A stretch of 64,000 nucleotides of DNA from assembly GCF_945901735.1 (NCBI RefSeq), contig NZ_CAMDLM010000018.1, positions 1 through 64,000 of the forward strand, given 5' to 3'. Position 1 is the stretch's first letter. Every line of letters begins with the position of its first letter. The translations under genes and the position numbers were made by a program. The notes below the pieces were generated by a model. It saw nothing but the letters and a program-made list of their open reading frames with translations. It did not search any database and was not told where the DNA came from. This DNA is from Limnohabitans sp. Rim8. GTDB lineage: Bacteria; Pseudomonadota; Gammaproteobacteria; Burkholderiales; Burkholderiaceae_C. Of the stretch, positions 42,128 to 47,500 are shown in pieces.

Positions 42128-42133
42128 TACAAT
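42128..42133 (+). promoter_or_regulatory. Probable -10 element of the tRNA-CAU promoter
   Basis: TACAAT lies 13 bases before the first tRNA base, a normal position for a tRNA promoter start. The -35 region around 42105-42111 overlaps the end of hrcA and is poorly conserved. Confidence 0.5.
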
Positions 42134-42183
42134 GACAAGCTGTAGTGGGGCGTTAGCTCAGTTGGTTAGAGCAGAGGACTCAT

Positions 42184-42390
42184 GAAAATTGTGCACCGAG
42201 GCAGGAAACTCTTCGTGTGAATGGCGTCAAATTCGGTGAAAGCTAAGTGCAGTGATGCATACGCCAATGCCGAGCCAAGCTCAGTGAGAAATCACTTTGA
42301 AGGTGTAGAGACTAGACGGCGCCCGTCTAAGTGCAGTGATGCATACGATGAAGGCATAGTCCAGGGAGTAGTGAAAGCTACACAAACCAG
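42184..42390 (+). ncRNA. Self-splicing group I intron (IC3, Azoarcus-like) in the tRNA anticodon loop
   Basis: A 207-base insertion exactly after anticodon base U36, the site used by the 205-base Azoarcus tRNA-Ile intron. The exon end CAU can pair with GTG at 42191-42193 (P1, with U.G at the splice site). Core segments correspond closely to the Azoarcus ribozyme: CAAATTCGGTGAAA (P3/P4), CCGAGCCAAGC, AAGGTGTAGAGACTAGACGG (P7), GAAGGCATAGTCCAGGGAG and terminal G at 42390. GAAA tetraloops sit at L2 (42205-42208) and L9 (42373-42376, stem GTAGT/GCTAC). It has no open reading frame, so it lacks a homing endonuclease. Confidence 0.93.
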
Positions 42391-42430
42391 AATCCTTTGG
42401 TCGACAGTTCAAGTCTGTCACGCCCTACCA
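42391..42430 (+). repeat. att-like direct repeat, left copy (tRNA 3' exon)
   Basis: Identical over 40 bases to 44380-44419. Here it is preceded by the intron's last bases (CCAG), so this copy restores the functional tRNA. Confidence 0.88.
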
Positions 42431-42435
42431 CTTGC

Positions 42436-42464
42436 AAAAAGCCACCTTTCAAGGTGGCTTTTTT
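42436..42464 (+). terminator. Rho-independent terminator after the tRNA
   Basis: GCCACCTT (42441-42448) pairs with AAGGTGGC (42451-42458), flanked by A5 and T6. It is inside the island, so it is probably the element's own terminator. Confidence 0.88.
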
Positions 42465-42513
42465 GTTATTCAACTTTGATCGTGTTGTTTACTGATTTCA
42501 AAAAGAGCTGATC

Positions 42514-43029
42514 ATGGACAGGCGTCAATTTGTTGGATATGGACTAGGTGCAGGTTTATCCACAGCTTCTTTGCCGACATGGGCTGCAGACAAATGGGGA
42601 AAGGATCAAGGTTACCCAACTGGTTGGAATGGTCGGTTTGCCAGATTGCCTGAGTACTGAGCTGGAAATTATTCTGGCGGTTTTGAAAAAATGTTCCCAC
42701 ACCACATCATTGAAAATTCGTCAATGCCGACAAAATTTGATGAGGCTAAAATTAATGACTTTAAGTACAAGTGGGGATTATTTAAAAAATCACCAAAAGA
42801 GTACTTGGATAGTTGGTCAACAACAGGTTTGTTAATCAGTCGAGACTCAACCATTTTGCATGAAAGCTACAAACGTGGTCGCACTGCCCAGATGCGTCTT
42901 ACGAGTTGGTCAATGGTAAAAAGTGTGACTTCAATTTTGCTTGGAATTTATATTGACAAAAAATTAATAGATAACTATGACGATACCGCTGATAAGTATT
43001 TACCGGAGTTGGAGGGAACCTTGCACTGA
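42514..43029 (+). pseudogene. Broken beta-lactamase-fold serine hydrolase gene
   Basis: The frame starts with a Tat-like signal (MDRRQFVGYGLGAGLSTASL), runs 48 codons to an in-frame TGA (42658-42660), continues in the same frame (AGNYSGGFEKMFPHHIIENS) and ends abruptly at 43029. The Ser-x-x-Lys active-site motif of class C beta-lactamase/6-aminohexanoate hydrolase types is in TSWSMVKSVTSILLGI. The frame stops at LPELEGT, shortly after the motif, so about two thirds of the usual protein is missing. Two independent lesions mean it is dead. Confidence 0.85.
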
Positions 43030-43038
43030 GGTGATTCG

Positions 43039-43221
43039 CTAACGGGCCAGCGCCATTTGCTCCGCACTGACAGGCTTATCCCCCGCGCCTTTGACCAGCC
43101 TGGCCGCCTCCATCTTGAATTCCAGCGTGTAATGGCCCGTTTTCTCGTTTCACTCATTTCGTTCTCCTTGAACTGATTTTTTACCATCAGCTAAGCAGTA
43201 CGTTTTTCGGGGGCAAAGTCA
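43039..43221 (-). mobile_element. IS3-family insertion sequence remnant (left end and start of orfA)
   Basis: Reading the minus strand, a terminal-repeat-like TGACTTTGCCCCCGAAAAAC (from 43221) is followed by AGGAGA and an ATG at 43157. Restoring one A in an A-run after ATGAGTGAAACGAGAAAA gives the N-terminus MSETRKTGHYTLEFKMEAAR then LVKGAGDKPVSAEQMALAR, typical of IS3 OrfA (HTH_Tnp_1). As it stands the A deletion shifts the frame, and the rest of orfA and all of orfB are missing. Confidence 0.75.
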
Positions 43222-43443
43222 CAAAACCTTCCCGTTGTCACTCGTAGTTTCCGTGATGTCGCTCATCTTGCGATTGAATGCATGGATCAAGAACTCAAAA
43301 GTGGCAAGGGTAAGGTCTTAATCAAAGACAGTATTCGTGTCATCACCGAGTACCTGATACCAATACTTGGCAAAAGAGTCATCACACGCATCAATGTTGA
43401 CTTGCGACCAAGCGTTGTTAAGTCTGCGGTGGAGTTGGTTTAA
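43222..43443 (+). pseudogene. Tyrosine recombinase (phage integrase) fragment
   Basis: About 73 codons, without a start, resembling the core-binding domain of tRNA-targeting integrases: VVTRSFRDVAHLAIECMDQE, then KSGKGKVLIKDSIRVITEYL and IPILGKRVITRINVDL. The sequence begins directly at the IS3 terminus, so the insertion removed its 5' part. It ends in a stop with no catalytic C-terminal domain (R-H-R-Y). Its 3' end overlaps the antisense end of the methyltransferase gene. Best read as the relic of the enzyme that inserted the island. Confidence 0.7.
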
Positions 43444-44146
43444 GTGCGCGGCGTAGAAAATTAAGCAGAAGAATTTTCTTTAGGATGCCTTTCAAAGTTC
43501 TTGATCGCATCGTTCTCTCATTCTGAGTAGCGCCGGCAGGATTCAACAATGTGTTGCTATGTGAAACCCGTCCGTTCTCAAAGTCTTTTTTATGATTCAA
43601 GATACGATCAGCAAATACTGATGAATGCTGCGCATCTTTTAGAAATACACCAACATAGTCCTGCCATCCACCGCCGACCTGTGTGTAACACTCAAGTAAA
43701 ACGGGATTGTATTCATTACGTTTTGCCCAAGTAACAAGTGCTTGACCGCTGTCCGGATAAAAGCGCCAACAATCTACAGGATAGTTATGAACTCCACCGT
43801 CAGATGGGGCATTCAAATAGAAAAGACCAGTTGGTTTTAATACTCTTAAAATCTCCAAAAAACTTAACCAAAACATTTCGGAGTGTTCAAAACAAGAAGA
43901 CGAAACTATGATGTCGATCGAATCATTTTCAAATGGGAGTTTGTATGGATCGCTCAATACGATATCAACACCTTTTGCTTCCTGAAAATCTACCCCAATG
44001 TATTTGAAATTTTTTGGGCAAACTTGCTTGAGCGATCCATTAACATCCTGAGCTCCGATGTCAATCACCGTCACTAATGAACCATTAAAAAACTTTGAAT
44101 AGGTTGCGAAGAAAGCTTCGCCATTGTTCATCGCTGTGGGATGCAT
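43418..44146 (-). CDS. Class I SAM-dependent methyltransferase
   Basis: A 242-residue protein, intact. The SAM-binding core is VTVIDIGAQDVNGSL (motif I, about residues 25-40), KYIGVDFQEAKGVDIVLSDP, then DIIVSSSCFEHSEMFWLSF and VLKPTGLFYLNAPSDG. Such small Methyltransf_11-type enzymes are frequent in glycan and natural-product clusters; the substrate is unknown. AT-rich codon use differs from the chromosome around it, consistent with arrival on the island. A second ATG (44131, MNNGEAFF) is an alternative start. Confidence 0.85.
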   Translation of the reverse strand: MHPTAMNNGEAFFATYSKFFNGSLVTVIDIGAQDVNGSLKQVCPKNFKYIGVDFQEAKGVDIVLSDPYKLPFENDSIDIIVSSSCFEHSEMFWLSFLEILRVLKPTGLFYLNAPSDGGVHNYPVDCWRFYPDSGQALVTWAKRNEYNPVLLECYTQVGGGWQDYVGVFLKDAQHSSVFADRILNHKKDFENGRVSHSNTLLNPAGATQNERTMRSRTLKGILKKILLLNFLRRALKPTPPQT

Positions 44147-44374
44147 CGTTAAAGTTCCTGATTGTTGTAAAAGAAAAGACAGTTTAACAGCGTAAAGCAG
44201 AACGGCACAGACTTACGACTGTGCGCACAGCATTGCTTCAGTGATACTGTGGATTGTAGTTGGGTGCGACATTGTGCGGCAGTAAATTGCGTATTTGCTT
44301 ACGCACTTTGCTACACACCGAAAATAATCGCGTTGTATGTCTTGTAAATGCTGGCTTCTTTTTGATTTTCTGCT

Positions 44375-44419
44375 CTCATAATCCTTTGGTCGACAGTTCA
44401 AGTCTGTCACGCCCTACCA
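44375..44419 (+). repeat. Displaced, intron-free 3' half of the tRNA-CAU gene (right att copy)
   Basis: The 45 bases CTCATAATCC...CTACCA equal the spliced tRNA from base 32 to the CCA: they include the anticodon loop CTCATAA with no intron, then the 40-bp repeat shared with 42391-42430. Bases before 44375 do not match the tRNA, so it is not a functional tRNA. It marks the far end of the island and carries the likely original 3' half. Confidence 0.88.
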
Positions 44420-44437
44420 TTTTGATCCACAACTCAG

Positions 44438-44465
44438 CCCGCTATTCACCGAGTGGGTTTTCTTG
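44438..44465 (+). terminator. Terminator after the displaced tRNA half
   Basis: CCCGCT (44438-44443) pairs with AGTGGG (44452-44457, one G-U pair), followed by TTTTCTTG. Position suggests it was the original terminator of the tRNA before insertion of the island. Confidence 0.6.
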
Positions 44466-44474
44466 TTTTTGGGC

Positions 44475-45506
44475 TCAAGTCACCATGGTGATGGCTGCAG
44501 GCACATCGCCCCAGCCTGTGGCAATGCCCCGCGCCTGCCGAATCGCATCCACCGTGGCCAGCGCCGTGGCCTCAGCGGCCATCACCGTGAGCAGCATCAG
44601 ATCTACCGGATCGGTTTCAGTGCCTGTTGCCAGGGCAAACAAGGTGTCGCCGTCCAGCGTGGTGTGGGCCGGGCGGATGCTGCGGGCCAGGCCGTCGTGG
44701 GCGCTCATGGCCAAGCGTTTGGCTTGGGGCTTGGTCAGGGTGGCGTTGGTGGCGACCACACCGATTGTGGTGTTGGTGCCGGGCAGGGGGCGGTTGCCGC
44801 GTTCGCCTTGCAGCAAGGCGCGTTGGGTGTCCAGCAGGCTGCGGCCATCGGCTGTGCGGGCTCCGGCCAGCACTTGGCCCGTGGCCGGGTCGATCACATC
44901 GCCCACCGCGTTGCAGGCGACCAAGGCGCCCACCACCCAGGGGCCCACGCGCACGCTGGCGTTGCCGATGCCGCCTTTCATGCAGCGGTCCAGGCCGAAG
45001 AGCTTGCCCACGCAGGCGCCTGCGCCTGCGCCCACATTGCCTGCTGCGGGCGTGGCGGTAGATGCGGCCTGACAGGCTTGGTAGCCGGCCTGCGCGTGAG
45101 GCCGGGCTTTGGGGTCGTCGCCGGGGCGCACCACAGGCAAGTCAAACAACACGGCCGCAGGCACGATGGGCACGCGGCCGTAGCCGGTTTCAAAGCCGAT
45201 GCCCTGCTCATCCAGCCAGCGCACCACGCCTGTGGCCGCGTCAAGGCCAAAGGCGCTGCCGCCGCTGAGCAGCACGGCGTGCACTTTGTCCACCAGGTTG
45301 GCCGGGTCCAGCAAATCGGTTTCGCGGGTGCCAGGGGCTGCGCCGCGCACATCCACCGCGCCCACCGCGCCGTGGGGGGCCAGCACCACCGTGCAGCCGG
45401 TCAACCGTTCGCTGAGCGTGAAGTGACCGACCTGCAGCCCGGGGACATCCACAACAGAGCCCACCATGGCGCCTTGGCCGCTGTTTACAATCGTTTGCGA
45501 TGCCAT
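44475..45506 (-). CDS. P1-family (S58, DmpA/BapA-type) peptidase
   Basis: A 343-residue Ntn-type aminopeptidase that self-processes into two chains. Conserved blocks: VVDVPGLQVGHFTLSERLTG at the N-terminus, LLSGGSAFGLDAATGVVRWL, GNVGAGAGACVGKLFG, and the MKGGIGNASVRVGPWVVGAL / VACNAVGDVIDP segment. GTNTTIGVVATNATLTKPQA follows. Related enzymes cleave D- or beta-amino-acid peptides. It is divergent from a remnant peptide/nickel-type ABC transporter, a typical partner for such peptidases. No signal peptide. Confidence 0.92.
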   Translation of the reverse strand: MASQTIVNSGQGAMVGSVVDVPGLQVGHFTLSERLTGCTVVLAPHGAVGAVDVRGAAPGTRETDLLDPANLVDKVHAVLLSGGSAFGLDAATGVVRWLDEQGIGFETGYGRVPIVPAAVLFDLPVVRPGDDPKARPHAQAGYQACQAASTATPAAGNVGAGAGACVGKLFGLDRCMKGGIGNASVRVGPWVVGALVACNAVGDVIDPATGQVLAGARTADGRSLLDTQRALLQGERGNRPLPGTNTTIGVVATNATLTKPQAKRLAMSAHDGLARSIRPAHTTLDGDTLFALATGTETDPVDLMLLTVMAAEATALATVDAIRQARGIATGWGDVPAAITMVT

Positions 45507-45550
45507 TGAAAACCCTGTTCATCTTTGCTCACAGATCCCAAGGATAGCGC

Positions 45551-46582
45551 GTGCCCCTGTTTGTATTGAGACGGCTGCTGAGCTTTGTGTTGACCCTGCT
45601 GGCCACGTCGGTGGTGGTGTTTGCTGTGCTGGAGTTACTGCCCGGCAATGCCGCACAGGTGATATTGGGCGAAACGGCCACGCCCGAGTCGATCGCGGCG
45701 ATGGAAGACAAGCTGGGCCTCAACCAGCCTGCGGCCACCCGCTACCTGAGCTGGATGGGCGGCATGCTGCAGGGGCAGACGGGCTTGAGCATCTCTTACG
45801 ACACCCCCACGGCGCAACTGATGGCCGAGCGCATGCAGGTGACGCTGCCGCTGGCCGTGATGGCCATGGGTCTCACGGTGGCGTTGGCCTTGGCGCTGGG
45901 CATTTATGCCGCTTCGCAGCAAAACAAGGTGGGCGATGTGCGTGTGCGCCGTGCCCTGTCGCACGCTATCGATAAAAAAGCCTTCATCGACGGCGTGTTT
46001 GAAGGCCTGGCCAAACCCATTGGCAGCCACATGGCCCCCACCGATGCCGGTTATGTTGACCTGACGGGTGCGTACGCCTACGACCCCGAGAAAGCCAAAG
46101 CCCTGCTCAAGGAAGCCGGTGTGCAAACCCCATTGAACGTGACCTTGACCCTGCCTCCACCGCCGTATGCCCGCAAGGGTGGCGAAATTTTGGCCGCCCA
46201 ACTGGCCAAGGTGGGCATCATCGCCAAAATTGAAAACGTCGAATGGGCGCAGTGGCTGGGCGGCACCTTCAAGGGCAACTTTGACCTGACGGTGATCAAC
46301 CATGTCGAGCCCCTTGACTACATGGCTTACGCTAATCCGCAGTATTACTGGGGTTACGACAGCAAGGCCTTCCGCGATCTGGCCGCCAATCACGCCGCTA
46401 CCACGGGCGCCAAAGAACGCACGCAACTGTTTGGCGACATGCAGCGCATGATCACCAAGGATGCGGTCAACGTGTTTTTGTTCAACGCCACCAACACGGC
46501 GGTGTACCGAAAAGGCCTCAAAGGCCTGTGGTCCAGCTCGCCTGTATTTGCCAACGACATGTCGGCCGTGTCTTGGCAATAA
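45551..46582 (+). CDS. Chimeric protein: DppB-type permease N-terminus fused to the C-terminus of its solute-binding protein
   Basis: Residues 1 to about 128 are the start of a dipeptide/nickel-type permease (MPLFVLRRLLSFVLTLLATS helix, PGNAAQVILGETATPESI, then MQVTLPLAVMAMGLTVALAL helix). From about residue 129 (VRVRRALSHAIDKKAFIDGV) the frame becomes the C-terminal lobe of an SBP_bac_5 binding protein, ending at FANDMSAVSWQ. The join, near nucleotides 45930-45945, is in frame with no stop, implying an internal deletion of the rest of the permease, other transporter genes and the SBP N-domain. GTG start. Probably non-functional, though a membrane-anchored SBP lobe is conceivable. Confidence 0.85.
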   Translation: MPLFVLRRLLSFVLTLLATSVVVFAVLELLPGNAAQVILGETATPESIAAMEDKLGLNQPAATRYLSWMGGMLQGQTGLSISYDTPTAQLMAERMQVTLPLAVMAMGLTVALALALGIYAASQQNKVGDVRVRRALSHAIDKKAFIDGVFEGLAKPIGSHMAPTDAGYVDLTGAYAYDPEKAKALLKEAGVQTPLNVTLTLPPPPYARKGGEILAAQLAKVGIIAKIENVEWAQWLGGTFKGNFDLTVINHVEPLDYMAYANPQYYWGYDSKAFRDLAANHAATTGAKERTQLFGDMQRMITKDAVNVFLFNATNTAVYRKGLKGLWSSSPVFANDMSAVSWQ

Positions 46583-46618
46583 AACAAAAACAGCCCGAAA
46601 GTGCCCTGAAAAGCTTGC

Positions 46619-46624
46619 TATAAT
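46619..46624 (+). promoter_or_regulatory. -10 element of the tRNA-Arg promoter
   Basis: Perfect TATAAT, 12 bases before the tRNA. The -35 region near 46596-46601 is weak. Confidence 0.6.
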
Positions 46625-46636
46625 TCCGTGTACGAT

Positions 46637-46713
46637 GCGGCTGTAGCTCAGTTGGATAGAGTACTTGGCTACGAACCAAGGGGTCGTGGGTTCAATTCCT
46701 GCCAGCCGCACCA
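46637..46713 (+). tRNA. tRNA-Arg (ACG)
   Basis: Full 77-base cloverleaf: acceptor GCGGCTG/CAGCCGC, D arm GCTC...GAGT, anticodon stem CTTGG/CCAAG with loop CTACGAA (anticodon ACG, read as ICG), T loop TTCAATT, and an encoded CCA. A strong terminator starts 11 bases later. Confidence 0.96.
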
Positions 46714-46723
46714 AAAATTAGAA

Positions 46724-46752
46724 AGCCCACAACGAAAGTTGTGGGCTTTTTC
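46724..46752 (+). terminator. Terminator of tRNA-Arg
   Basis: AGCCCACAAC (46724-46733), loop GAAA, GTTGTGGGCT (46738-46747), then TTTTTCTTTT. Ten perfect base pairs. Confidence 0.93.
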
Positions 46753-46756
46753 TTTT

Positions 46757-46866
46757 GTGCGCCCAGCATGGGCGCACACCTGCGGGTGCAAGTCCCGCTG
46801 CTGGCTGGGTCAAAGCGAGCTTGATTGTTGCCCAACCGCGTCAGGGCGACCGAGCTTGGAATGTAA
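46757..46866 (+). mobile_element. Group II intron 5'-end remnant
   Basis: Starts GTGCGCCCAGCATGGGCGCA, with the GTGYG 5' boundary and an 8-bp hairpin, and continues CACCTGCGGGTGCAAGTCCC, a typical start of bacterial group II intron domain I. It lies immediately after the tRNA-Arg terminator, the insertion preference of bacterial class C introns. No reverse-transcriptase ORF and no domain V or VI could be found downstream, so only the 5' part (end uncertain) remains. Confidence 0.6.
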
Positions 46867-47500
46867 GCGCTGAACCTCAATCCGAGCCGTTCGACGAGAA
46901 CCGTTTTAAATGTGATGCCAAGCAGGTCGGGTGGGCATTCAGCCACCAAGCGCTTTTTAAAATAAGTCAATTAAAGCAATTATTATTAAATTACAAGGCG
47001 TTCAATTCTTGTTTTGGGGGATTTCACTTTGCGGTTTGATCCCCGATGGCAATGCCATAGCGTGAAGTCATAAATAGTTTGTATCAATCACAAGCGTAAC
47101 CAAGGTGAATGGGTTCGGCATTGAGCGCACCCCTGGATGCTGCAAAAGTGTTGGCCGCTCATCCGCCAAGCGCTGCTGCCAGTGAACGACTGGCCCAATC
47201 CGGTTTCCAGCAACGGCCTGAGTCACAGGGTTGATTTAAGCCAACCATCGCCACAGCATGCCCTCATCATGAAATGGCCGGGAATCAAATTTTTCTGTCA
47301 AGCACTGCAAGAGCCCATTTCACCTCAAAAGAATGCAGCGGACCACAGCTTGCGCGCAATTTTGTGGCTCGGCAATCACTTGAATTTGTGACTTTTGGTT
47401 GTGAGGAACGGGTGAATTGTGTTGAAATATTAAAATCATCAAAGAATGCAATTCTGACAAGCCATTGCATTTGCCCTGTACTGAATCTCGGAGCCTTTTT
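46867..47500 (+). other. Intergenic region upstream of the giant RTX gene
   Basis: About 630 bases with lower GC than the coding flanks and no convincing gene; short open frames in all directions have no recognisable features. The stretch near 47410-47440 (TTGTGTTGAAATATTAAAAT) is A/T-rich and could hold a promoter for the giant gene. The Shine-Dalgarno GGAG at 47490-47493 fixes the start at 47501. Confidence 0.5.

Larger units (their letters stand above)
42147..42430 (+). tRNA. tRNA with CAU anticodon, probably tRNA-Ile2, interrupted by a group I intron
   Basis: The 5' exon is 42147-42183 and the 3' exon 42391-42430. Joined, they give a 77-base cloverleaf: acceptor GGGGCGU/ACGCCCU, D arm, anticodon stem GAGGA/TCCTT with loop CTCATAA, T stem GACAG/CTGTC, and an encoded CCA. 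The GACTCATAATC anticodon arm, GGTCG variable loop and GTTCAAGTC T loop resemble tRNA-Ile2 (lysidine-modified CAU) more than elongator tRNA-Met, but Met cannot be excluded. The first acceptor pair is a G-U wobble. The 3' exon is followed by a terminator at 42436. Confidence 0.9.
42391..44419. mobile_element. Small degenerate genomic island integrated at the tRNA-CAU gene
   Basis: Bounded by a 40-bp perfect direct repeat equal to the tRNA 3' end (42391-42430 and 44380-44419), the usual footprint of tyrosine-integrase insertion at a tRNA. The interior is clearly more AT-rich than the flanks and holds a tyrosine-integrase remnant, an IS3 remnant, a broken hydrolase gene and a methyltransferase. 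It cannot now move on its own since the integrase is truncated. The right boundary rests on the tRNA repeat only. Confidence 0.82.

Noticed and set aside
42221..42511. 96-codon frame through the tRNA intron and 3' exon
   Set aside because: It translates ribozyme and tRNA sequence and a terminator; the RNA explanation is complete.
42658..42660. In-frame TGA in the hydrolase as selenocysteine or read-through
   Set aside because: No SECIS-like element, not a Cys position in the family, and the gene is truncated downstream; decay is simpler.
44213..44410. 65-codon minus-strand frame (starts MTDLNCRPKDYESRK)
   Set aside because: Its start is the reverse strand of the displaced tRNA half, a well-known false-protein signature; the rest has no recognisable domain.
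47110..47241. 43-codon frame (MGSALSAPLD...) before the giant gene
   Set aside because: Short, no ribosome binding site, no family resemblance; cannot be supported.
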